Shown in pieces: positions 26,261 to 34,500 of a DNA stretch of 38,739 nucleotides. The position numbers were made by a program, and so were the translations under genes. Position 1 is the first letter of the stretch. Every line of letters begins with the position of its first letter. Under the pieces are notes generated by a model. It was not told the origin of the DNA. It searched no databases and saw nothing but the letters and a program-made list of their open reading frames with translations. This stretch comes from Desulforegulaceae bacterium (GTDB taxonomy: Bacteria; Desulfobacterota; Desulfobacteria; Desulfobacterales; JACKCP01): the NCBI GenBank assembly GCA_034006035.1, contig JAVETN010000019.1, positions 1 through 38,739 of the forward strand, in the 5' to 3' direction.

Positions 26261-26620
26261 TTAGTTTAAAAGTTCGCTTTTGAGCCAATTTTTTAACTTT
26301 TCACCAGGTGTGTAAACTCCCTTGCTATGCCCAGTTTCATCAAGGAATTTTTTCATCTTTTCACCTAGCAGAGGGATTTCAACAAGTTCTTTGGCATCTT
26401 CGATTGTTCTTTTAATCAAATATACTTTTGCAGGCTTCTCCCAGGTGTTGACCACAAAATAATGGGAAGAATCACTTTTATTTCTTACCACATATGGAAC
26501 TCCGCCGGGTTTCCAGTTTCCTCCCCATTCAAGGTAGAGTCCAATAGCATCTTCATGGGTGAGATCCCAATCAATCAGATTTATTAAGTTTATATCTTTT
26601 TTCAACTCATCTAAATTCAT
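26261..26620 (-). CDS. DVU0772-like conserved small protein
   Basis: This 119-residue cytosolic protein resembles the DVU0772 family of sulphate reducers as I recall it: MNLDELKKDINLINLIDWDLTHEDAIGLYLEWGGNW, then HYFVVNTWEKPAKVYLIKRT and the C-terminal GHSKGVYTPGEKLKNWLKSEL. The family has no known function. There are no cysteines and no membrane segment. AAGGAG is six bases before the ATG. It points toward the ferritin-like gene and shares the intergenic space at 26621-26876 with the genes on the other strand. Confidence 0.8.
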   Translation of the reverse strand: MNLDELKKDINLINLIDWDLTHEDAIGLYLEWGGNWKPGGVPYVVRNKSDSSHYFVVNTWEKPAKVYLIKRTIEDAKELVEIPLLGEKMKKFLDETGHSKGVYTPGEKLKNWLKSELLN

Positions 26621-26876
26621 GGCTGCTCCTTATTTATTTTTGTTAATCTTACATATGGTTATATGCAATAAGGTTGCCAATTGTGAGAAGGCTGTAGTTG
26701 GCAACATAGGTTGTCTTGTTTTTATGTATCTTTGGAGGATTTGATACAAAACTGTCTCAAATCTGATACGGTTTTAACTCCCTATCAAGCTTATCAGGCT
26801 TGTTTTCTGTGTTTTTTTATTTTGGCATATTTATTGAATTAACAGAGTCCAAAAGTTTAAAAACCGGAGGAAGTCA

Positions 26877-27107
26877 GTGAAGCCTGAAAATAAAAATATT
26901 TTAAGAGTTCTTGAGCTTGCAAGGGAAATGGTTGATACTGCTGAAGAAGGTGATATTCATAGAAAAGATATTGGATGTGGAATTTTATTTGGTATTTTAA
27001 GGGACTATGGATATAAGCTGATAAACCTTGCAGAAGAAGAAATTGAAAATCATTTCCTTAAAGGCTCATGGGACGGAGAAAGAATAAAGTTTAAGAATAA
27101 GGACTGA
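26877..27107 (+). CDS. Small unknown protein upstream of rubrerythrin
   Basis: This 76-residue protein starts at a GTG with a strong GGAGGAA four to five bases upstream, so it is likely real. The sequence is helical, with a central KDIGCGILFGILRDYGYKLINLAEEEIENH stretch and a single cysteine. I recall similar small proteins in other sulphate reducers but cannot name a family. The gap to rubrerythrin is 53 bases, so it probably belongs to the same transcript, which suggests a stress-related role. Confidence 0.75.
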   Translation: MKPENKNILRVLELAREMVDTAEEGDIHRKDIGCGILFGILRDYGYKLINLAEEEIENHFLKGSWDGERIKFKNKD

Positions 27108-27160
27108 CTTTCTAATAATTTTTTTTAATTATAAACATCAATATTTATGGAGGAAATTTA

Positions 27161-27736
27161 ATGGCATCAGTAAAAGGTACCAGAACAGAAAAAAATCTTT
27201 TGACAGCATTTGCAGGCGAATCTCAGGCAAGAAATAGATATACATATTTTGCAGGAGCAGCAAGAAAAGAAGGTTATGTGCAGATTGCAGATGTTTTTGA
27301 AGAAACAGCAAACCATGAAAAAGAGCATGCAAAAAGATTTTTCAAGTTCCTTGAAGGAGGAGATGCTGAGGTTCAGTGGTCTTTTCCTGCGGGCGAAATA
27401 AAATCCACTAAAGAAAATCTTATTGCATCGGCAGAAGGTGAATTTGAGGAGCATTCGGATATGTATCCGACCTTTGCAAAAATCGCAAGAGAAGAAGGTT
27501 TTGAAGCAATTGCAGTGGTTTTTGAGAAAGTTTCTATTGCAGAAAAATACCATGAAAAGCGTTTTCGTGCTCTTGCTGAAAATATCGACAAAGGTAAGGT
27601 TTTCAAAAGAGATGAAAAAGTTACCTGGAAATGCAGAAACTGCGGTTACCAGCATGTTGGTGCAGAAGCAATTGAAATGTGCCCTGCATGTGCCCATCCA
27701 AAGGCTCATTTTGAGCTTTTAGCCGAAAATTACTAA
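27161..27736 (+). CDS. rbr: Rubrerythrin
   Basis: This 191-residue cytosolic peroxide reductase has an N-terminal four-helix di-iron domain with E20 in GESQARNRY, E53 and H56 in NHEKEH, E94 and E97 in EGEFEEHSD, and E128 and H131 in EKYHEKR. A C-terminal rubredoxin domain has C158, C161, C174 and C177. Length is that of Desulfovibrio rubrerythrin. GGAGG is eight bases before the ATG. It precedes desulfoferrodoxin by 18 bases; the two would remove hydrogen peroxide made by superoxide reduction. Confidence 0.96.
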   Translation: MASVKGTRTEKNLLTAFAGESQARNRYTYFAGAARKEGYVQIADVFEETANHEKEHAKRFFKFLEGGDAEVQWSFPAGEIKSTKENLIASAEGEFEEHSDMYPTFAKIAREEGFEAIAVVFEKVSIAEKYHEKRFRALAENIDKGKVFKRDEKVTWKCRNCGYQHVGAEAIEMCPACAHPKAHFELLAENY

Positions 27737-27754
27737 TCAGGAGGTTTGATTTTA

Positions 27755-28138
27755 ATGGCAGAAAAAATGGAAATATATAAATGTGTTATATGCACAAATA
27801 TTGTTGAGGTTTTAAGAGGCGGTAATGGAGAACTTGTATGCTGTGGCAAGCCCATGAAAAACATGAAGGAAAACACAGAAGATGCAGCAAATGAAAAGCA
27901 TGTTCCTGTGGTGGAAAAGCTTGACGGGAAAATTAAAGTTACAGTTGGAAGCACACTTCACCCAATGGAAGAAAAGCATTATATAGAATGGATCCAGATT
28001 TTAACAAAAGATGGAAATTCCTATAGAAAATATCTTTCACCAGGAGAAGAGCCTGTTGCAGAATTCCCTGTAACAGATGATAAATTTACAGCCAGGGAAT
28101 ACTGCAATCTTCACGGATTGTGGAAGCTCGAAGTGTAG
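27755..28138 (+). CDS. dfx: Desulfoferrodoxin (two-iron superoxide reductase)
   Basis: This 127-residue enzyme reduces superoxide to hydrogen peroxide without making O2. The N-terminal desulforedoxin-like site has C10, C13, C29 and C30. The catalytic iron site has H49, H69, H75, H120 and C117, in [20 protein letters not shown] and EYCNLHGLW, with the key glycine-linked loop intact. I chose the ATG at 27755, nine bases after GGAGG, rather than a TTG at 27746 that overlaps the ribosome site. Its electron donor may be the rubredoxin-like protein that follows. Confidence 0.96.
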   Translation: MAEKMEIYKCVICTNIVEVLRGGNGELVCCGKPMKNMKENTEDAANEKHVPVVEKLDGKIKVTVGSTLHPMEEKHYIEWIQILTKDGNSYRKYLSPGEEPVAEFPVTDDKFTAREYCNLHGLWKLEV

Positions 28139-28145
28139 TTTATTC

Positions 28146-28171
28146 AAGGCAGGAGAAATCCTGCCTTTGTT
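28146..28171 (+). terminator. Hairpin between dfx and the rubredoxin-like gene
   Basis: AAGGCAGGA-GAAA-TCCTGCCTT (28146-28167) is followed by a short TTGTTA tail. The stem is strong but the T tract is weak, so partial termination or transcript stabilisation is more likely than full termination. Confidence 0.6.
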
Positions 28172-28206
28172 ATCAAATCCCTTCACTCAAATAAAGGAGA
28201 AATAAC

Positions 28207-28380
28207 ATGGGAAACTGGAAATGTGTTAATTGTGGATATCAGCTTGATGCAGAAATGCCGCCGGAAACATGCCCTTCCTGTAAACAAAAATGTGAATTTG
28301 TGGATAACACCTGCTATACTCCTGATTGTCAGTGGGAAGGGAAGGATGAAAGAATAGGGCACAAAAACAAAAAGCCCTAA
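28207..28380 (+). CDS. Rubredoxin-like cysteine-rich protein
   Basis: This 57-residue gene starts with ATG after AAAGGAG. The protein begins MGNWKCVNCGYQLDAEMPPE and has a rubredoxin-type site of two CxxC pairs (C6/C9 and C22/C25) with a shorter linker than classical rubredoxin. Three further cysteines, C29, C36 and C41, lie in a tail with CYTPDCQW, giving seven in total. The short CxxC-12-CxxC spacing resembles the small modular rubredoxin domains of rubrerythrins. It lies 68 bases after desulfoferrodoxin, which suggests an electron-transfer role in superoxide or peroxide reduction. The extra cysteines may bind another metal. Confidence 0.85.
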   Translation: MGNWKCVNCGYQLDAEMPPETCPSCKQKCEFVDNTCYTPDCQWEGKDERIGHKNKKP

Positions 28381-28795
28381 GTTCAATAGAGATCTTCTTA
28401 GATTTACAAGCATCAAAATAAATTATACCAAATATTAAGGCTTTTTTCAGATCTGTTTTTTAGCTCTGTAAAGAGCCTTTGTTTTTTTAAACGTAATAGA
28501 AGAATTTTATTTGTGGGATAAATATTGTCTGGTTTTTATTTTTGTTGTAACAAATTAACCTATTGTTGAATAATTGCTGTTTTTTTATTTCAGCGTCGGA
28601 TTGGTTATTATTCGTTGAAAGTTGGTTGGTAATACAAAGAAATGACGGGACTTTATATTTTGTTTTCTTTTTGAAGATGCAAAATTTGCTATATTAAGAT
28701 TTGTAAACTATGCTTTTTTATGGTTTGATTTTTTAAAAAAAGTCAAAGTTTTTTTGTTATAAGCAAGATTAACTTTTAAAAGCGAGGAGTAATAA
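28381..28795 (+). other. Intergenic region upstream of cydA
   Basis: These 415 bases contain no credible gene. A weak hairpin GCTCT-GTAA-AGAGC (28463-28476) followed by CTTTGTTTTTTT may terminate the rubredoxin-like transcript. The rest is AT-rich leader and promoter DNA for cydAB; I cannot assign a single promoter with confidence. Confidence 0.45.
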
Positions 28796-30106
28796 ATGGA
28801 CGTTGTATTTCTTTCCAGACTGCAGTTTGCCGCAGCTACCATGTTCCACTTTTTGTTTGTTCCTCTGACCCTTGGGCTTTCCATAATGATGGCCTACATG
28901 GAAACCAAGTATGTTAGAACAAAAAATCCTGTATATCTTTCAATGACAAAATTTTGGGGAAAGCTGTTTTTAATAAATTTTGCATTGGGAGTTGTGACAG
29001 GAATTACACTGGAGTTTCAGTTCGGAACAAACTGGTCAAGGTATTCAGCCTATGTTGGTGATGTTTTCGGATCTTTTTTGGCAATTGAAGCAACAGTGGC
29101 ATTTTTTCTTGAATCAATTTTAATTGGTATCTGGGTTTTTGGGTGGAAAAAGCTTTCTGCCAAGGCACATGCCTTTGTGATGTGGCTTATTGCCATAGGA
29201 GGAAGTTTGTCTGCTGTATGGATTCTTATTGCCAATGCATGGATGCAGCATCCTGTAGGGTATACAATAAGAAACGGAAGAGCAGAGCTTACAGATTTCA
29301 TGGCTGTTGTCACCCAGAAGTTTGCTGTTTTAACAATTCTTCATACCTTGTCTGCGGCCTATGTTTTAAGTGCTTTTTTTGTAATGAGTGTAAGTGCCTG
29401 GCATCTTCTTAAAAAAAACAATGTGGAGTTCTTTACCAAATCCTTTAGAATCGCTCTTGTTATGGGTCTTTTAAGCACAATTTTTGTTGTTGCAGAAGGT
29501 GATGTTCATGCTGTTGACGTAGCCAAGGTTCAGCCTGCAAAGCTTGCTGCAATGGAAACCCATTGGGAAACAAGCACAAAGGCTCCTGTTTTTTTATTTT
29601 CATGGCCAGATGAAGAAAATGAAAAAAATATAATAGAAATAGGCAGAATCCCCGGAGTTTTAAGCTTTCTTGCCTTTCATGATATAAATGCTCCTGTTCA
29701 GGGTTTAAAAGAGTTTCCAAAAGATGAAAGGCCTCCTGTAGCAATCACAGCCTTGGCTTTTAAGGTAATGGTTGGTTCTGGTTTTTATTTTTTAACTCTG
29801 ATGATATTAGGATGGTTTTTCAGAAATAAACTTATAGAAAAAACCTGGTTTTTAAAACTTATGGTTATTTCTCTTCCGCTTCCATATATAGCAATTGAAG
29901 CCGGCTGGGTTCTTGCTGAAGTAGGACGGCAGCCATGGATAGTATACGGACTTTTAAAAACATCTGATGCAGCTTCTCCTATAGCTTCCGGGCAGGTACT
30001 TACAACCTTGATCGGGTTTATTGTTCTTTACGGTCTCCTTGGAGTTGCAGGTTTTTATATGATATTTAAAAATGCACTTAAAGGTCCTAAAGACCTGACT
30101 CAATGA
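28796..30106 (+). CDS. cydA: Cytochrome bd quinol oxidase subunit I
   Basis: The 436-residue inner-membrane subunit carries the haems and oxidises quinol to reduce O2. Visible key residues, with E. coli equivalents, are H18 (H19), E98 and E106 (E99, E107), H183 (H186), K249 and E254 (K252, E257), and M325 (M393), with GRQPW at 377-381. At 436 residues it is shorter than E. coli CydA (522), because the periplasmic Q-loop is short, as in CIO-type bd oxidases. GAGGAG precedes the ATG. The cydB gene follows 84 bases later. In an anaerobe this oxidase serves O2 removal as well as energy. Confidence 0.96.
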   Translation: MDVVFLSRLQFAAATMFHFLFVPLTLGLSIMMAYMETKYVRTKNPVYLSMTKFWGKLFLINFALGVVTGITLEFQFGTNWSRYSAYVGDVFGSFLAIEATVAFFLESILIGIWVFGWKKLSAKAHAFVMWLIAIGGSLSAVWILIANAWMQHPVGYTIRNGRAELTDFMAVVTQKFAVLTILHTLSAAYVLSAFFVMSVSAWHLLKKNNVEFFTKSFRIALVMGLLSTIFVVAEGDVHAVDVAKVQPAKLAAMETHWETSTKAPVFLFSWPDEENEKNIIEIGRIPGVLSFLAFHDINAPVQGLKEFPKDERPPVAITALAFKVMVGSGFYFLTLMILGWFFRNKLIEKTWFLKLMVISLPLPYIAIEAGWVLAEVGRQPWIVYGLLKTSDAASPIASGQVLTTLIGFIVLYGLLGVAGFYMIFKNALKGPKDLTQ

Positions 30107-30190
30107 TAAAGCTGTCGCTTTTCTGAGCTGAGTTTACAATCCTTTTCAGGAGAAGCCTGAATTTAAAATTTAATTTCGGAGGAAGATATT

Positions 30191-31207
30191 ATGATGCTTG
30201 AATCAACCTGGTTTTTTCTTTGGGGGCTTTTATGGGCTATTTATTTTATGACAGACGGATTTGATCTTGGAATAGGAATTGTTTATCCTTTTCTTGGTAA
30301 AAATAATGAAGAAAAAAGAGTGATGATTAACTCTCTTGGGCCTTTGTGGGACGGTAATGAGGTTTGGCTTATCACTGCTGCAGGTGTTACTTTTGCTGCT
30401 TTTCCAATTCTTTATTCTGTTATGTTTTCTTCTCTTTACACACCTTTGATGCTTATTTTGTTTGCCTTGATAATAAGGGGAGTTTCTTTTGAGTTTAGGG
30501 GGCTTTCCAATAAAAAATCATGGGTATTTATCTGGGATAGTTCTGTTTTTGTAGGAAGTTTTTTACCTGCGTTTTTGTTTGGTGTGGCATTTGCCAATAT
30601 ATTTCAGGGGATTCCCATAGATGAAAACGGAATAATCCAGGAAAGTGTTTTTTCACTTTTAAATCCATACGGACTTTTGGGTGGGTTTTTGTTTGTTGTC
30701 TTGTTTATTGTTCATGGACTTTTATGGCTTTGTGTAAGAGTTACAGGCGATCTTAAAGACAGGGCTTTGAGTTTTGTAAAAAAAATGTGGATTGTTGAAG
30801 TTATTGTAATTATTGGTTTTGTTGCTGGCAGTTATGTTTACACCAATCTTTTTGACAATTACTTCAAATATAGGCTTTTATGGCTTATTCTTCTAGCTGC
30901 TGTTGTTTCTCTTTTCATGATAAGGTTTTTTATTTCAAAGAGAAAATTTTTTACTGCCTGGGCTTTTTCAGCTTCAACAATAGTTTTTTCTACATTTTTT
31001 GGAATAGCAGGATTGTTTCCCAATCTTTTTCCTTCAAGCATAAACCCTGAATATAGTCTTACAGCTTTTAATTCATCATCAAGCCCTTATACACTTAAAA
31101 TTATGCTTGTAGTTGTGGTTGTTTTTATTCCAATTGTTATAGCTTACCAAAGCTTTGCCTATAAATTGTTTTCTAATAAAGTTGATCCAAAAGATCTTAT
31201 ATATTAA
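30191..31207 (+). CDS. cydB: Cytochrome bd quinol oxidase subunit II
   Basis: This 338-residue inner-membrane subunit has about eight to nine helices. The family landmarks are present: FMTDGFDLGIGIVYPFLG near the N-terminus, SLGPLWDGNEVWLITAAGVTFAAFP, and RGVSFEFRGL. It stabilises the haem subunit and has no haem of its own. GGAGGAAG is eight bases before the first ATG, which is followed by a second in-frame ATG. No cydX-like or cydDC genes are visible. A terminator follows. Confidence 0.95.
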   Translation: MMLESTWFFLWGLLWAIYFMTDGFDLGIGIVYPFLGKNNEEKRVMINSLGPLWDGNEVWLITAAGVTFAAFPILYSVMFSSLYTPLMLILFALIIRGVSFEFRGLSNKKSWVFIWDSSVFVGSFLPAFLFGVAFANIFQGIPIDENGIIQESVFSLLNPYGLLGGFLFVVLFIVHGLLWLCVRVTGDLKDRALSFVKKMWIVEVIVIIGFVAGSYVYTNLFDNYFKYRLLWLILLAAVVSLFMIRFFISKRKFFTAWAFSASTIVFSTFFGIAGLFPNLFPSSINPEYSLTAFNSSSSPYTLKIMLVVVVVFIPIVIAYQSFAYKLFSNKVDPKDLIY

Positions 31208-31211
31208 TAAA

Positions 31212-31255
31212 AATCTACCAAAGTTTGAATTTCAGGCTTTGGTAGATTTTTTTTT
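31212..31255 (+). terminator. Intrinsic terminator after cydAB
   Basis: Arms AATCTACCAAAG and CTTTGGTAGATT (31212-31248, perfect once the A at 31212 is included) are followed by a long T tract. Confidence 0.9.
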
Positions 31256-31267
31256 ATTTTTTTATCC

Positions 31268-31296
31268 TTGACTTTAGGGTTCTATCTGTGTATTTT
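31268..31296 (+). promoter_or_regulatory. Predicted sigma70 promoter for the tRNA-Lys/tRNA-Glu unit
   Basis: TTGACT at 31268-31273 and TATTTT at 31291-31296 are 17 bases apart. The expected start near 31303 leaves about 15 bases before the mature tRNA-Lys. The good -35 match and the placement make this plausible. Confidence 0.6.
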
Positions 31297-31317
31297 CCTT
31301 TTGTTTTAGCGACACAT

Positions 31318-31393
31318 GGGTCATTAACTCAGCCGGTAGAGTATCTGCCTTTTAAGCAGAGAGTCGTTGGTTCGAACCCAACATGACCCACCA
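31318..31393 (+). tRNA. tRNA-Lys (anticodon TTT)
   Basis: The 76-base gene has acceptor arms GGGTCAT and ATGACCC, anticodon arms TCTGC and GCAGA around the loop CTTTTAA (anticodon TTT), the T loop TTCGAAC and an encoded CCA end. It starts a two-tRNA unit with tRNA-Glu five bases later. Confidence 0.97.
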
Positions 31394-31398
31394 TATGC

Positions 31399-31476
31399 GT
31401 CCCCATCGTCTAGTTCGGTCCAGGACACCGGCCTTTCACGCCGGCGACAGGGGTTCAAATCCCCTTGGGGACGCCA
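31399..31476 (+). tRNA. tRNA-Glu (anticodon TTC)
   Basis: The 78-base gene has acceptor arms GTCCCCA and TGGGGAC, anticodon arms CCGGC and GCCGG around CTTTCAC (anticodon TTC), the T loop TTCAAAT, discriminator G and an encoded CCA end. Confidence 0.97.
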
Positions 31477-31486
31477 AAAAAACATT

Positions 31487-31514
31487 AAGCTCTCAATTTG
31501 AGGGCTTTTTTTAT
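31487..31514 (+). terminator. Terminator of the tRNA-Lys/tRNA-Glu unit
   Basis: AAGCTCTCAA and TTGAGGGCTT form a stem with one T-G pair, followed by a T run. Read on the minus strand it also lies just after the hrpA stop codon. Confidence 0.8.
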
Positions 31515-31536
31515 TTTGGGTAGTCTTTTTTAAAGG

Positions 31537-34500
31537 TCAAATCATCTTAGCAATATCAGAAAATTTTTTTTCAAGTTTTTTTTCAGATACAGGGTATCTG
31601 GTTTTAAGTTCCTGGGCAAAAACTGAAATTTTAAACTCCTCAATATCCCAAAAAAACAATTCTGTTTCTTTTCTTTTTTCAGGAGAGGAGCTTTCGTCAA
31701 GCTCATCAAGAAGAATCCCAAGTTTTTTCTGGAATCTTATTACTTTATTGTTTTTTGTACTGTCTTTTGAAGGATTTGAAATCCCCCGTTCTGCCCTGAT
31801 TTTTATAGCAGCAAGATATCTTGGTATATTTGAAAGTTCTTCAATTGAATAGATTTTAAAGAAGTTTGGAGTAACTATGCTTTTTGCACTCTTAATACAG
31901 TCATTTATCATTTCATAAATAAGAACAGTTTTTGAATACTTTAGTTTGAGGTTGTTTAAAAATGTCCATACTTCATTAAATTCATTTAAAACCAATTCTG
32001 TTTTTTCTTTTTTTTCCAAGGTAGAAAAATTTAAAACTTTTTTATCTTTGATTTTTTTTAAGTAATCATAAAATTCTTTTTCTGTTCTTATGGGCTTTAA
32101 AAGCACCTGGTTTTTTACAGATTCAAAAATTCCTTTTTCAATATTTTCTTTATTTCCAAAAAGTTTAAAAATTTCAGGATTGATTGTTTTAAGTTTTATC
32201 TGATTTTTAAGGTTTTTCAGTTCAGTTGAAAGAATTTTTTCAAAAAAGGTTTTTACGCTTTTTGTCTGGGCATTTTGGGCATCTTTTTTATTTGAAAAAA
32301 GTTTTAAATCTATTTTTCCATCACTGGTTTCAAAAGCAGGGTAAAATATTGGTGAGTTTTTTTTCTCAGGATAAACTTTTACCAGATTCTCAAGGGTATA
32401 AAATTCCTTGATATCTTCTTTTGAAAATCGTTTTTTAAATTTTTTTATTTCATCAGAATCAGGCAGTGAATCTCTGTCAATATTTTTTAAAATCAGGGGA
32501 TTTCTTGAGGCTGAAATTTTGGAACCTTTAATATCTGTAAGCTCAATTCTCATATTCAAATGTTCAGGAATTGATACTTCTGAAATTATTTTTGCCGGAA
32601 CAATAGCTTTAAATCTGTTTTTTATAAATTCAGAAAGACTTAAGGCAAAATAATTTGATGAAAAATCCATCTCTTTTAAAATTATTTCAGTTTTTTCCTT
32701 TATGGGGTGGAGCATTGTCCTGTATTTCTTGGGAAGTCCTTTAAGAACAGCTTCTGTTTTTTCTTTTAAAAGTCCGGGTATAACAGTTTCAATATTTGAT
32801 GCTGAAATATTTGATGTTTTATTGACAGGAATTGAAATTGTAACTCCGTCGTCGTCTTCACCAGGGTTGAATTTATATTTTAAATTGAATTTTTCTTCTC
32901 CAACCTGAAGTTTGTCAGGAAAGTTTTCTTTTATTTCATTTTCAGGATCATAGTTCATTAGATCTTCTTTTTTCATTAAAAGAAAAGCATCGCCTTTTTT
33001 TCTTATTATATTTTTCAAGGTCCTTATATCTGAAACTTGAGGGATTTTAGATTCATAAAAATCAACTATTTCATTTTCACTGACCAGGATATCTCTTTTT
33101 CTAAGTCTTTCTTCCATGTCTTTAATTTGGTTTATTGTTTTCTGATTTTTTTCAAGAAAGTTAAGCTTGTCTTTTACCTGGTTCTGGTAAAGGGCCTGGG
33201 AATAAAATATTCTTCCAGCTTCATCTTTATTAAACAAATGATAAGGGACTTTTGAATCTTTTAAAATTACAAGGCTGTATAAAGTTTTCTGGGCATAGGC
33301 TAAAACCCTTCCCTGATTTTTTGAATAATGGGGGTCATATACAATTGTTTTTACAAGATCACCTGCTACTTCATCTATCCATTCAGGTTCAATCAACCCG
33401 GCTGTTCTTGCAAAAAGCCTTGAAGTTTCAACTATATCAGCACAGACAATCCAGTCAGGAGGGGCTTTAAAAAGCCCTGAGCCCGGAAAAATCATTACCT
33501 CTTTGTTTTTGGCGGCCTTGAAAAGTTTTTTTTCTGAGTGAACAGCTATATTTGAAAGATAACCGCTTAAAATTGATTTGTGAATTTCTTCGTATAAAGG
33601 ACCTGTTTTTGAGTTTTTATCCCCTGAGACAGGAGGTTTTTCTTTTATATTTTTTATTTCCTCGTCTTCAAGAATTGATTCTATCTGGGAATACAAGTCT
33701 CTCCATTCCTTTAATCTTCTAAAAGAAAGGTAATATTTTTTAGAAAATCTTCCTATGGCTCCTGTTGTAAGTTTTTTTTTGCTTTCCTTGTTAAATTTTG
33801 TCCATATATTTAAAAAAGTTATAAAATCAGATAAGGGATCTGAAAATACTGATTGTGCCTGGAGAGCTTTTTGACGGATTTCATCTGGAAGTTCCCTTGG
33901 GTCTCCGGCTGTTATACCTGATACAATTGCAGTAACTTCTTCAAGACATCCTCTTTTTGATGCCTCTATGAGCATTCTTGAAAGCTTTGGATCAAGGGGA
34001 AGTTTTGCCATTTGCCCACCTAACTCAGTGAGTGTAAAAATTCCCTTTTGTTTGCTTTCCTTAATTGCCCCAAGCTCTGTTAAAAGATTGTAACCATCAT
34101 TTATATTTTTTGTTTCAGGCCTGTCTATAAATGGAAAATTTTTTATGTCTCCAAGTTTTAAAGCCGTCATTTTAAGAAGAACGTCTGCAAGATTGGATCT
34201 TAAAATCTCAGGCAGGGTAAATTTGGGCCTGTTTTCATAATCTTCTTCACTGAAAAGTCTAATGCAAATCCCGTTTGAAACCCTTCCGCATCTTCCTTTT
34301 CTTTGATCAGCACTGCTTTTTGAAACAGGGCTTACAGGAAGAGAAGTAGTTCTTGATGATGCCAAATATGAAGGAATTCTGGCTAGACCTGTATCTATAA
34401 CATATTTAATTCCAGGGATTGTAATTGAAGTTTCTGCAACATTTGTTGATACAACAACTTTTTGGCCTGAAACCGGCTTGAAAACCTTTTGCTGTAAATG

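Noticed and set aside
26559..26744. Possible 61-residue hydrophobic peptide before the DVU0772-like gene on the other strand
   Set aside because: Overlaps the start of a well-supported gene, has no ribosome site and has an unlikely composition.
27167..27709. Long open frame antisense to rubrerythrin, rich in Cys and Phe
   Set aside because: It follows the codon bias of the sense gene, has no ribosome site and shows no family resemblance.
31318..31476. tRNA-Lys/tRNA-Glu as an integration site of a mobile island
   Set aside because: No integrase gene, no duplicated tRNA 3' end, and housekeeping genes on both sides.
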